Source: an uncultured Cohaesibacter sp. (GTDB lineage Bacteria; Pseudomonadota; Alphaproteobacteria; Rhizobiales; Cohaesibacteraceae). Taken from it: 64,000 nt of DNA. The stretch spans positions 124,001 to 188,000 of the forward strand of contig NZ_OY759863.1 of assembly GCF_963662805.1 (NCBI RefSeq), written 5' to 3'. The notes beneath the pieces are model-generated. The model worked only from the letters and a program-made list of their open reading frames with translations. It did no database searches and had not been told where the DNA came from. Every line of letters starts with the position of its first letter. The first letter of the stretch is position 1. The position numbers and the translations under genes are program-made. Shown in pieces: positions 36,426-44,635 of this stretch.

Positions 36426-37154
36426 TTGATGTCTGATTCAGTCGAGAAGCAAAGACAGGAAGCTGTCTATATCTACGAAGCGCCGGTGCGCATCTGGCAC
36501 TGGGTCAACGCGCTGGCAATCGTGGTCCTGTGCGTCACCGGATATCTGATTGGCTCACCGCTGCCGTCGGTCGGTGGTGAGGCCTATGACCACTACATCA
36601 TGGGGACCGTCCGCTGGATGCATTTTTCAGCGGCTTACATCGTCATCGTGGGGTTCGTTTTCCGGGTGTACTGGATCTTTGTTGGCAACGAGATTGCTCA
36701 GGAGATCTTCACCCCTTTCATCTGGCGGCTGAGCTGGTGGAAGGAAGTCTGGCATGAGGTGAAATGGTACGCGATGGTCGAACGGGAGCCGATGAAATAT
36801 TACGGCCACAATCCCCTCGCCGCGATTGCCATCCATTTCCTCTTTGTCTGGACCATCATCTTCATGATCGGCACGGGCCTTGCACTTTATGGGGAAGGCG
36901 CGGGACCAGGCAGCTGGCAGCATGAATGGTTCAGCGGCTGGATCATTCCACTGTTCGGACAGAGTCAGGATGTGCACACATGGCATCATGTCGGCATGTG
37001 GGTGATCATCTGCTTCGTCATGGTGCATGTCTATGTCGCGGTCCGTGAAGACATCATGTCCCGGCAGTCTCTCATCTCGTCGATGATCTCTGGCTGGCGC
37101 ATGTTCAAGGATGATCGCCCCGTCGCTGGGCAAAAACCAGACAGCGATGACTAA
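36426..37154 (+). CDS. hupC: Hydrogenase cytochrome b subunit
   Basis: Membrane di-haem cytochrome b of 242 residues that links HupSL to the quinone pool. Four helices are visible, with haem-ligand His in VRIWHWVNALAI (helix 1), MHFSAAYIVIVGF (helix 2) and WHHVGMWVIICFVMVHVYVAV (helix 4). FSGWIIPLFGQSQDVHTWHH is a family signature. It is the last gene before a strong terminator, so hupSLC form the structural transcription unit. Confidence 0.95.
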   Translation: MMSDSVEKQRQEAVYIYEAPVRIWHWVNALAIVVLCVTGYLIGSPLPSVGGEAYDHYIMGTVRWMHFSAAYIVIVGFVFRVYWIFVGNEIAQEIFTPFIWRLSWWKEVWHEVKWYAMVEREPMKYYGHNPLAAIAIHFLFVWTIIFMIGTGLALYGEGAGPGSWQHEWFSGWIIPLFGQSQDVHTWHHVGMWVIICFVMVHVYVAVREDIMSRQSLISSMISGWRMFKDDRPVAGQKPDSDD

Positions 37155-37175
37155 TAATACCAAGTGGGCGAGCGG

Positions 37176-37216
37176 GAAAGAGGCGCTTCTTTGAAGCGCC
37201 TCTTTCCATTTTCATT
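37176..37216 (+). terminator. Terminator after hupC
   Basis: GAAAGAGGCGCTTC, a TTT loop and GAAGCGCCTCTTTC form a perfect 14-bp stem (37176-37206) followed by a T-rich tail. It separates the structural genes from the accessory genes. Confidence 0.85.
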
Positions 37217-37453
37217 CCTAGTGATTCTTTTCAGTGCGATTCCTGACAAGCCTTCTCCACAGGCCCCTGTGACTCATTTCGGAAACATTCATTCAATTTG
37301 CCTGTTTTCTGAGACCAAAGCATTATCTCTGGAAAGGCTTCAGTCAATTTTCTTTCGCATTGGCAAGAGTCCTTACATTTTAACTTGCCACCTGCGACAT
37401 TCTGACCTTTCATGATCCGACCCAAGCCGATGCTTGGGGAGGACCAGAAGACC
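37217..37453 (+). promoter_or_regulatory. Intergenic region upstream of hupD
   Basis: This 237-base stretch has no gene. It lies after a strong terminator, so the accessory genes need their own promoter here. I looked for a -24/-12 sigma-54 element and found none with correct spacing; TTGGCAAG near 37359 lacks the matching -12 box. Sigma-70 boxes could not be placed with confidence. Confidence 0.4.
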
Positions 37454-38176
37454 ATGACCAACACCGAAAATTCCGAACCCAGTGTACTCATACTGGGGAT
37501 TGGCAACCTGTTGTGGGCCGACGAAGGCTTCGGCGTACGCGCGGTTGACGAATTGAACCGACGCTATCAGTTCGGCGAAAATGTACGCCTGCTTGATGGC
37601 GGCACACAGGGCATCTATCTCGTTCAGCATGTGCGCGACGCGGACATTCTTGTGGTGTTCGACGCCGTCGACTATGGCCTTGAGCCCGGAACACTGAAGC
37701 GCGTTGAAGGCGATGCGGTGCCGCAGTTTCTGGGGGCCAAGAAAGTCTCCTTGCATCAGACCGGCTTTCAGGAGGTGCTCGCCATGGCAGACATGATGGG
37801 CGACAAGCCGGAGCATTTGCTGCTTGTTGGTGTCCAGCCCGTGGAGCTTGAGGATTATGGCGGGTCTCTGAGGGAAGAGACAAAGCGCCAGATCGATCCG
37901 GCCATCGCGCTCGTGCTCGATTTTCTTGACACTCATGGCATCGCCTATGAGAAGCGCCCCGTCCCCCTCCCCGAAGACGTCACCCTCGCCTGTGACGTGA
38001 TGCTGCAAAGCCGTTATGAGAATGAGCGCCCGAGCGCCGAGGACGCCTGCCGGGTTGGTGACAGCCGGATCATCGGCGATGACCGCTGGCATGCACCAGA
38101 TGACTTCGATGCCGAGATGCGGGAGGCCGTTGCGGGTGCCCACCACATGCGCGTTGAACCGGGGAGACGAGGCTGA
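37454..38176 (+). CDS. hupD: Hydrogenase maturation endopeptidase
   Basis: Cleaves the HupL C-terminal extension after nickel insertion. From ATG 37454 the protein has 240 residues; the two earlier in-frame ATGs (37412, 37430) lack a ribosome site, while GGGGAGG lies upstream of this one at a somewhat long 12 bases. Family nickel-sensing residues are visible: Glu in LLWADEGFGVRAVDEL, Asp in VVFDAVDYGLEPG and His in SLHQTGFQEVLA. The C-terminal 45 residues (VTLACDVMLQSRYENERPSA onward) extend beyond the typical HyaD core. Overlaps hupF by one base. Confidence 0.95.
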   Translation: MTNTENSEPSVLILGIGNLLWADEGFGVRAVDELNRRYQFGENVRLLDGGTQGIYLVQHVRDADILVVFDAVDYGLEPGTLKRVEGDAVPQFLGAKKVSLHQTGFQEVLAMADMMGDKPEHLLLVGVQPVELEDYGGSLREETKRQIDPAIALVLDFLDTHGIAYEKRPVPLPEDVTLACDVMLQSRYENERPSAEDACRVGDSRIIGDDRWHAPDDFDAEMREAVAGAHHMRVEPGRRG

Positions 38177-38487
38177 TGTGTGTTGGTGTTCCCATGAAGG
38201 TTGTCGAGGCCGGTTTCGGCTATGCCATCTGCGATGATAGAGGAGCGCGCCGCCATATCGATACGATGCTGGTTGGCGAGGTGGAGGAAGGCGCTTGGCT
38301 GCTGGTTTTCATCGATGCGGCCCGCGAAGTGATCGCCGAAGAAGATGCCGAAAAGATCCTTGATGCCCTGTCGGCAGTAGAGAAGGTCATGAACGGTGCC
38401 TTCAGCACCGACCCATCCGACCGCGCTTCCATCGATTTGCTGTTTGCCGATCTCGTCGACAAGGACAGCTCTCAAACCCGCCACTAG
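38176..38487 (+). CDS. hupF: HupF, HypC-family chaperone
   Basis: A 103-residue HypC paralogue, thought to protect HupL maturation under oxygen. It starts MCVGVPMKVVEAG with the essential Cys2, and has the family beta-barrel core (LLVFIDAAREVI). The C-terminal 30 residues beyond the HypC core are typical of HupF. It lies between hupD and hupG, as in Rhizobium and Rhodobacter. Confidence 0.93.
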   Translation: MCVGVPMKVVEAGFGYAICDDRGARRHIDTMLVGEVEEGAWLLVFIDAAREVIAEEDAEKILDALSAVEKVMNGAFSTDPSDRASIDLLFADLVDKDSSQTRH

Positions 38488-38523
38488 TGGCTCATTGACC
38501 AGACCAGGACCGAAAGCAGGACC

Positions 38524-39003
38524 ATGACTTTCTCTCCCTTGCTGAATTCGATCATCGAACGCGAAGGTATCGCCGTGCTAAGTGATGATCATCTGGACGC
38601 TTTTCTAGCCGCCAATGGCGATGTCATCCTGCTGGTCGCGGGGGACCATGAACGGCTGATGGAAGTCAACGACGCTGCCGTGATCCTGCCGGAGCTGGTC
38701 AAAGCGTCCGCCGGTCACCTCACCCCGGCGGTCGTGGCGCGATCAGACGAGCGCCTTGCCCAGCGGCGCTATCGCTTCTCCCGTTTTCCGACCTTTGTTT
38801 TTCTGCGCAATGGCGGCTATCTCGGCGCCCTGTCGCAGGTGCTCGACTGGGCGGATTATGTCACTGAGATCAACGCCATTCTCAAACGCGAGGTCAGCGA
38901 GCCACCGGCTTTCAAGATGCCCGGCGGCTTCACGCCCCCCTCAGAGCAACAGCCAGCAAACATCAAGACCAAACTGATCGAAGAAGGAGCCGACAATGTC
39001 TAA
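38524..39003 (+). CDS. hupG: HupG, HyaE-type thioredoxin-fold chaperone
   Basis: A 159-residue protein of the HupG/HyaE family, which helps maturation of the HupS subunit before Tat export. The fold resembles thioredoxin but lacks a CxxC site; YRFSRFPTFVFLRNGGYLGALSQVLDWADY contains the cis-Pro strand typical of the family. The last 30 residues (FTPPSEQQPANIK) are probably disordered. It overlaps hupH by 8 bases. Confidence 0.9.
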   Translation: MTFSPLLNSIIEREGIAVLSDDHLDAFLAANGDVILLVAGDHERLMEVNDAAVILPELVKASAGHLTPAVVARSDERLAQRRYRFSRFPTFVFLRNGGYLGALSQVLDWADYVTEINAILKREVSEPPAFKMPGGFTPPSEQQPANIKTKLIEEGADNV

Positions 39004-39946
39004 GGATCTTATCCCTCCAGCATTTGGCTCGCTTGGCAATGGTGCCGCGAACGGTTTCGGCGTTGGTCTTGGCAGCAGTTCGTCTGCGATGGCGGGCCTT
39101 ACCGGGCCGGGCACCCAGCCCGTCGACGAAGATGGTCAGGTGCTCGACTATATGGAAATGCCGCGCGAAATGGCGACCTTCGACCCGCCCATTGCGCCGG
39201 AACCCGAAGATACCGAAGGCATGCTCGAGGGCAAGGCCCGCATGGAGTTGATCCTTGATGCCTTGCGCGCCTATCGTGTCGGCAATGACGCCACGGAGAT
39301 CGATATCTCCGATCTTGAAGCGCAGGATCTGGGACTGGTGAACCAGCTCTTGGGCGAAGGCGAGGTTTCACTGGTTTTCAGTGATCGTCTGCAGGCTCAA
39401 GAATCCGTTCTGGCCGGGGTTTGGCGCGTGCTCCACTATCGGGCAGACGGAACGCTTGAACGGGACTGCGTCGAGATTGGCGACTTTCCGAACATGCTGC
39501 GCAAGGACACCTTCGCCATGGCCCGCGAAAAGGTCGCAGACCTCGACGAGAGCTTGCCGCAAGGGGTGTTCAATGCCCCGTCCCTGCTTGTTGAGCTTCA
39601 GGACAAGCAGGCCCATTACAAGCCCGGCGACCCGGTGCACAGCATCAATCTCACGCTGTTGCCGCAGACTGAGGAGGATCTCGGCTACCTGACCGCCAAA
39701 CTCGGCAAGGGTAGCACGATCATTCTCTCCCGAGGCTACGGCAACTGCCGTGTGTCCTCCACCGGCACACGGAATGTCTGGTGGGTGCAGTATTACAACA
39801 GTCAGGACGCCATCATCCTCAATTCACTGGAAGTCATCGACATCCCCGAAGTTGTCGCAGCGGCGCAGGAAGATATTGAGGATAGCGCAGAGCGTCTGGA
39901 CGAGATCCTGTCGCTCTATCGCCCCGAGGCGGGAGAGCTGTCATGA
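38996..39946 (+). CDS. hupH: HupH, HyaF-type hydrogenase assembly protein
   Basis: A 316-residue protein of the HupH/HyaF family, needed for small-subunit maturation and cluster assembly. Family signatures are NQLLGEGEVSLVF, ESVLAGVWRVLHY, GKGSTIILSRGYGNCRVSSTGT with its conserved Cys, and WWVQYYNSQDAIILNSLEVIDIPEVV. The glycine/serine-rich N-terminus (LGNGAANGFGVGLGSSSSAM) is variable. Overlaps hupI by 4 bases (ATGA). Confidence 0.93.
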   Translation: MSKDLIPPAFGSLGNGAANGFGVGLGSSSSAMAGLTGPGTQPVDEDGQVLDYMEMPREMATFDPPIAPEPEDTEGMLEGKARMELILDALRAYRVGNDATEIDISDLEAQDLGLVNQLLGEGEVSLVFSDRLQAQESVLAGVWRVLHYRADGTLERDCVEIGDFPNMLRKDTFAMAREKVADLDESLPQGVFNAPSLLVELQDKQAHYKPGDPVHSINLTLLPQTEEDLGYLTAKLGKGSTIILSRGYGNCRVSSTGTRNVWWVQYYNSQDAIILNSLEVIDIPEVVAAAQEDIEDSAERLDEILSLYRPEAGELS

Positions 39947-40164
39947 ACATGACCTTCTCCGGCGGCTCCTATGGCGGCGATGACAGCAAGATCAACGACG
40001 AGAGTGTTCTCGAATGCAAGATCTGCTGGCACATCTACGACCCGAAGGAAGGCGACCCGGTGTGGCAGATCCCACCCGGCACGCCCTTCTCTCAGTTGCC
40101 GGACCATTGGACCTGCCCCAATTGTGACGGTGCCAAGGATGACTTCATGGTGGTGGACCAATGA
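39943..40164 (+). CDS. hupI: HupI rubredoxin
   Basis: A 73-residue rubredoxin that supplies or protects electrons during HupS cluster assembly. The iron site is formed by CKICWHIYD and CPNCDGAKDDF; Trp after the second Cys instead of Gly-Tyr is a mark of the HupI group. A 20-residue N-terminal tail precedes the domain. It overlaps hupH and hupJ by four bases each, so the three are translationally coupled. Confidence 0.95.
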   Translation: MNMTFSGGSYGGDDSKINDESVLECKICWHIYDPKEGDPVWQIPPGTPFSQLPDHWTCPNCDGAKDDFMVVDQ

Positions 40165-40781
40165 TGCACCCATCCGAGCAGACATCCGTCCTTGGCGACC
40201 GCCTCATTGAGCTCTTCACACGCATTGAGCGGGAGCGGATGCAGGATGTGCCGATCCTCAACGAAGCCTTGTCCGTCGACGCCTTCGGCTTTGATGGCTT
40301 CAGCGAGAATGGCTATTCGATCGGTATTCTGCTCACCCCATGGTTCATGAACCTTGTCCTTATGCCGCAAGATGCCTCGCTGCTTGATGGCTGCCGGGTT
40401 GGGCAGAAACTGATGCACTTGCTCCCTGTCGGACAGTTCGAGTTCATCGTGAACCATGAGCCGGAGACCGGCAGCTATCTCTCCTGCTCGCTGTTCTCGC
40501 CGATGTTCCAGTTTGCTGATCAGGTCGCTGCGGTGGACACTGCAAGGGCCGTTCTCGATCAGGTTTTCACCGAACCGGATAGCGAAGAGACAGCGTGTGA
40601 AGCCGAGGAAGAGATGTCCGCGATCTGGCGGGGCAAGATACCATGCGAAGCTGAACAGGCTGATGGTGGCGATGATGATACGGCCAGGCTCTCCAGCCCC
40701 AGTCGTCGTGATCTCTTGCGCGGCTTTCGGCCAGATACTCACAAAACCGATGCTTTCAATGACCGGGAGATTGCCTCATGA
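40161..40781 (+). CDS. hupJ: HupJ, HybE-family assembly chaperone
   Basis: A 206-residue protein of the HupJ/HybE [NiFe]-hydrogenase assembly chaperone family. The signature GILLTPWFMNLVLMPQD lies near residue 60, and YLSCSLFSPMFQFADQ follows. The C-terminal SRRDLLRGF motif is the usual HupJ ending, here extended by 15 residues. It overlaps hupI and hupK by four bases. Confidence 0.92.
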   Translation: MMHPSEQTSVLGDRLIELFTRIERERMQDVPILNEALSVDAFGFDGFSENGYSIGILLTPWFMNLVLMPQDASLLDGCRVGQKLMHLLPVGQFEFIVNHEPETGSYLSCSLFSPMFQFADQVAAVDTARAVLDQVFTEPDSEETACEAEEEMSAIWRGKIPCEAEQADGGDDDTARLSSPSRRDLLRGFRPDTHKTDAFNDREIAS

Positions 40782-41953
40782 GCCTCGAGATTTTCATGAG
40801 TTCCTGCGCGGATGGTGGCTGTTTTCAGCCAACGATCAAATCGAACCGCAGAACCGATATTGCGCAGATTTTCGTTGGCCTGCCTGCCGATCAGGTGCCC
40901 TCGCAGGTCCCTCACCTGTTCTATATCTGCGGCATGGCACATCGTCATGCCTCCAAGTTGGCTTGTGGCCTGTTCCGGACACAGCGCGAGAAGCTTTGCA
41001 GCGAGGCGCTGGTGCTGGCCGAGATGGCACGTGAGCATTGCCTGCATGTCTTCACCCACTGGCAAACTATGACCGACAAATCCATCGGTGCAACTCTGCT
41101 GCGGGGCCTCATTCAGAATGTCCGGGCGCTTGAGAAATCCCTCGCTGAGGCGGGGCAGTCCGGCTCTGATTGCGCGGATTCCCTTGCGTGGTTCGCCTCA
41201 CGGCTCGAAGTGGTCATCGAAGACAGCATTCTTGGCAATTCGGTCGAGGATTGGCAGAGCATTGCCGACATTGAGGCCCTCAATCAGTGGGCTGGCAGCC
41301 ACGGCTCGCAAGCCGCGCTCTATTTCAACATTCTTGATCGCCATCAGCTTCAGGGCATAGGGGCCATCGAGCCTCATTTCCTTCGAGACCTCCCCGATGA
41401 GGAACTGACCGCTCTGCTGCTTGGCGAAGACGGCAAGGCCTTTGCCGCGCGGCCCGAGTGGGACTGGCGACCTTGCGAAACCGGACCGCTCGCCCGCTAT
41501 GTGGATACCCCGTTGGTTGCCAGCATCCGGCAGCATCAGGGGGCGGGACTGCTCGCCCGTCAGGTCGCCCGTCTCTCGGAACTTTTGTCCATTCCGGATG
41601 CCTTGCGCGAAGTCTGCAAGGCCCTTGAATCCTGTGATGGCAAGGCCATCGCGCCAATTCCGGCTGATCATACCGGGCTTGGCGTTGTCGAGACCGCGCG
41701 CGGCAGGCTGGTCCATGCCGCCCGCATCAAGGATGGCGAAGTCGCGGCCTATCAGATCCTTGCGCCGACCGAATGGAATTTTCATCCCGACGGAGCGGCA
41801 GCAAGCAGCCTTGCCCGATTGAAGAGTGACGAAGTCACGGAGACCAACGTCAACGCCCTGCTTCATGCCATCGACCCTTGCGTCGGGTTCCAGATCTTCA
41901 TCGACAGTGGCGACAAAGTGCGCAAACCGACCGATGAGGCGTCCAATGCATGA
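40778..41953 (+). CDS. hupK: HupK, degenerate large-subunit-like scaffold
   Basis: A 391-residue HupK-family protein, distantly related to HupL and proposed as a scaffold in active-site assembly. The C-terminal AIDPCVGFQIFID retains DPC of the large-subunit motif without the second Cys/His. YQILAPTEWNFHPDG and LARYVDTPLVASI echo HupL segments. The N-terminal Cys in FISGMAHRHAS-like YICGMAHRH replaces RICGVC. It overlaps hypA by 8 bases. Confidence 0.9.
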   Translation: MSLEIFMSSCADGGCFQPTIKSNRRTDIAQIFVGLPADQVPSQVPHLFYICGMAHRHASKLACGLFRTQREKLCSEALVLAEMAREHCLHVFTHWQTMTDKSIGATLLRGLIQNVRALEKSLAEAGQSGSDCADSLAWFASRLEVVIEDSILGNSVEDWQSIADIEALNQWAGSHGSQAALYFNILDRHQLQGIGAIEPHFLRDLPDEELTALLLGEDGKAFAARPEWDWRPCETGPLARYVDTPLVASIRQHQGAGLLARQVARLSELLSIPDALREVCKALESCDGKAIAPIPADHTGLGVVETARGRLVHAARIKDGEVAAYQILAPTEWNFHPDGAAASSLARLKSDEVTETNVNALLHAIDPCVGFQIFIDSGDKVRKPTDEASNA

Positions 41954-42287
41954 GATGTCGATCTGCGAGGGTATCCTTCAGGTCATCGAGGATCAGGCCG
42001 CAAAACAGGCCTTCTCGCGGGTCAAGAAGGTGCGCCTCGAGATCGGGCCTCTCGCAGGGGTGGAAATGGAAGCACTGATGTTCAGCTACGACGTGGTGTG
42101 CCGCAACAGCATCGCGGATGGCTCGGAACTGGATGTGATCAAACTGCCGGTCAGCGCCTGGTGCATGCAATGTAGCAAGCCGACCGAGGTTGCTGCTCGC
42201 TATGACGCCTGCCCGGACTGCGGCTCCTATCAGGTGGAAATCACGGGGGGCGATGAGCTCAGGATCAAGGATATGGAGGTGGAATGA
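41946..42287 (+). CDS. hypA: Nickel metallochaperone HypA
   Basis: Delivers nickel to the large subunit together with HypB. The 113-residue protein starts MHEMSICEGILQ, with the nickel-binding His2, and has a zinc site made of CMQC and CPDCGS. The start lies inside the end of hupK. Its stop overlaps the hypB start. Confidence 0.96.
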   Translation: MHEMSICEGILQVIEDQAAKQAFSRVKKVRLEIGPLAGVEMEALMFSYDVVCRNSIADGSELDVIKLPVSAWCMQCSKPTEVAARYDACPDCGSYQVEITGGDELRIKDMEVE

Positions 42288-43165
42288 TGTGCACGGTTTG
42301 TGGATGCGCCCACGGCGAAACGGTGATCGAAGGTCCGTCCGGCGCCCGCTCGAACGGACATTCTCATGGGGGGCATTCCCACGATCATGGACACAGTCAC
42401 GATCACAGTCACGACCATGGGCACCATCACGGTCGTGAGCATACCCATGATTATGGCGCAGGCCCCGCCCACGCGCACGCGCCGGGACTGTCGCAGAGCC
42501 GGATGATCCAGATCGAAATGGATATCATGGCCAAGAACAACGACTATGCCAACGCCAACCGGGCATGGTTTCGCGACAATGGCGTCTTTGCGCTCAATCT
42601 TGTCTCAAGCCCCGGCTCGGGCAAGACAACTTTGCTGACCCGCACAATCGAAGACCTGAAGGACGAGTTGTCGCTGTCGGTGATCGAAGGAGACCAGCAA
42701 ACCAACAACGATGCCGAGCGCATCCGCAAGACCGGAGTCCCGGCCATTCAGGTCAACACCGGCAAAGGCTGTCATCTTGACGGGCATATGGTGGGACATG
42801 CGCTTGAGAGCCTCGCTCCGAAGGCCCAGAGCGTGCTGTTCATCGAGAATGTCGGCAATCTGGTGTGCCCGGCGGGATTTGATCTGGGCGAAGCGCACAA
42901 GGTGGCGATCCTCTCGGTCACCGAGGGCGAGGACAAGCCGCTCAAATATCCCGACATGTTCCACGCGGCAGACGTGATGATCCTCAACAAGATCGACCTC
43001 CTGCCCTATCTCAGCTTTGACGTCGAGGCCTGTGTCGAGAATGCCCGGCGCATCAATCCGAAAATTCGCATCCTGAAGGTCTCTGCCACCACCGGCGAAG
43101 GCATGGACAAGTGGTACCAGTGGATCAGATCGGGCCGTGAGCTTGCGCTGATCGAACAGGCATAA
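42284..43165 (+). CDS. hypB: Nickel-inserting GTPase HypB
   Basis: A 293-residue GTPase. The N-terminus has CxxCGC (MMCTVCGC), a high-affinity nickel site, followed by a His-rich stretch of about 40 residues from residue 26 with nearly 20 His, which can store nickel. The GTPase core has P-loop SSPGSGKTTLL, GDQQTNNDAERI and NKIDLLPY. ATG 42284 and 42287 are both possible. Between hypA and hypC as usual. Confidence 0.96.
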   Translation: MMCTVCGCAHGETVIEGPSGARSNGHSHGGHSHDHGHSHDHSHDHGHHHGREHTHDYGAGPAHAHAPGLSQSRMIQIEMDIMAKNNDYANANRAWFRDNGVFALNLVSSPGSGKTTLLTRTIEDLKDELSLSVIEGDQQTNNDAERIRKTGVPAIQVNTGKGCHLDGHMVGHALESLAPKAQSVLFIENVGNLVCPAGFDLGEAHKVAILSVTEGEDKPLKYPDMFHAADVMILNKIDLLPYLSFDVEACVENARRINPKIRILKVSATTGEGMDKWYQWIRSGRELALIEQA

Positions 43166-43206
43166 ACCACAGGACATTGAACAAAAAAACAAGAGGAAAC
43201 GCACCC

Positions 43207-43467
43207 ATGTGTTTGGCAATGCCCGCAGAAGTCGTCTCGATCGAAGAGAGTGGCGACATGGCCACGGTCTCGCTCGAAGGCGTGAAGAAACAGATCTCGC
43301 TGGCCCTTGTTGACGATGTCAGCGTCGGCGACTTCGTGCTCGTCCATGTCGGTTACGCGCTCAACAAGATCAGCCCGGAAGAGGCCGAGAAGACCCTTTC
43401 CCTGATGGCCGAGGCAGGTCTGGTTCAGCCCGAACTCGCCTCTGTTGCCATGATGTCGGAGGCCTGA
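43207..43467 (+). CDS. hypC: HypC chaperone
   Basis: An 86-residue HypC that shuttles the Fe(CN)2CO unit from HypD to HupL. It begins MCLAMPAEVVSIEE with the essential Cys2 and contains VGDFVLVHVGYALNKI, the family core. The frame is open from 43177, but the family requires the start at Met-Cys, 43207. Three bases separate it from hypD. Confidence 0.95.
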   Translation: MCLAMPAEVVSIEESGDMATVSLEGVKKQISLALVDDVSVGDFVLVHVGYALNKISPEEAEKTLSLMAEAGLVQPELASVAMMSEA

Positions 43468-43470
43468 GCG

Positions 43471-44625
43471 ATGAAATATGTCGACGAATTCCGCTCGAAG
43501 GATGGCGCAAGGCGGCTCGCCGAAGAAATCGCCCGCACCGCCTCACCGGACCGGACCTACCACATCATGGAATTCTGTGGCGGGCACACCCATGCAATCT
43601 TCCGCTATGGGGTGCAGGACCTGATGCCGGAGAATGTCCGCTTTGTGCATGGTCCGGGCTGCCCGGTCTGCGTTCTGCCGGTTCCGCGCATCGACAATGC
43701 CATCGAGTTGGCAGAGCGTTATGGGGTGATCCTCTGCACCTATGGCGACACCATGCGCGTTCCGGCCAGCAAGAAACGCAGTCTGATGAAGGCGAAAGCA
43801 GATGGCCTTGATATCCGCATGGTCTATTCGACACAGGATGCGCTGAAGATCGCGCGGGACAATCCCGATCGCGAGGTGGTGTTCTTTGCCATCGGTTTTG
43901 AAACCACCACGCCGCCCACGGCAGTCGCCATCCGGCAGGCCGCTGATGAGGACCTGAAGAATTTCTCCGTCTTCTGCAACCATGTCCTCACGCCCGCTGC
44001 CATCCAGCATATTCTCGGCTCGACCGATCCGGAGATCTTCGGCGCGGTCAATCTCGATGGCTTCCTCGGGCCGTCCCATGTCAGCTCGGTCATCGGCAGC
44101 CGCCCCTATGAGCGGTTTGCGAGCCTCTATGACAAGCCAATTGTCATTGCCGGTTTTGAGCCGCTTGATGTGATGCAATCGACGCTGATGGTGATCCGAC
44201 AGATCAACGAAGGCCGTGCGGTCGTCGAGAACGAATATATCCGCGTCGTCACGCCCGAAGGCAACCAGAAGGCTCAGACACTGGTGGATGAGATTTTCGA
44301 ACTTCGGGACACCTTCGAATGGCGCGGTCTCGGCTTCGTGCCCCAAAGCGCGCTTCAGATCCGGCCTGCCTTTGCCCGCTTTGATGCCGAGCAGCGTTTC
44401 GAGATCACACCATCGACCGGGCGCGATGTGAAGGGCTGTGAATGTCCGGCCATCCTGCGCGGAGCGAAGAAGCCGACCGACTGCAAGCTGTTCGGCACGG
44501 TCTGCACGCCGGACAATCCGCAAGGCTCCTGCATGGTCTCCTCGGAAGGCTCCTGCGCCGCCTACTGGACCTATGGCCGGTTCCGCATCGAGCAGATGAA
44601 ACAGGCCACGGCCAGAGCATCGTGA
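43471..44625 (+). CDS. hypD: HypD, Fe(CN)2CO assembly protein
   Basis: The 384-residue iron-sulfur scaffold on which the Fe(CN)2CO group is built. Conserved motifs are MEFCGGHTHAIF, GPGCPVCVLP, FAIGFETTTPPTA and the C-terminal Cys set in CECPAIL, CKLFGTVCTP and GSCMVSSEGSCAAYWTYGR. Length matches the family. Confidence 0.96.
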   Translation: MKYVDEFRSKDGARRLAEEIARTASPDRTYHIMEFCGGHTHAIFRYGVQDLMPENVRFVHGPGCPVCVLPVPRIDNAIELAERYGVILCTYGDTMRVPASKKRSLMKAKADGLDIRMVYSTQDALKIARDNPDREVVFFAIGFETTTPPTAVAIRQAADEDLKNFSVFCNHVLTPAAIQHILGSTDPEIFGAVNLDGFLGPSHVSSVIGSRPYERFASLYDKPIVIAGFEPLDVMQSTLMVIRQINEGRAVVENEYIRVVTPEGNQKAQTLVDEIFELRDTFEWRGLGFVPQSALQIRPAFARFDAEQRFEITPSTGRDVKGCECPAILRGAKKPTDCKLFGTVCTPDNPQGSCMVSSEGSCAAYWTYGRFRIEQMKQATARAS

Positions 44626-44635
44626 GGGGTTGGAC

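Noticed and set aside
37340..37400. Possible sigma-54 box (TTGGCAAG) upstream of hupD
   Set aside because: No GC doublet at the required 12-base distance from the GG.
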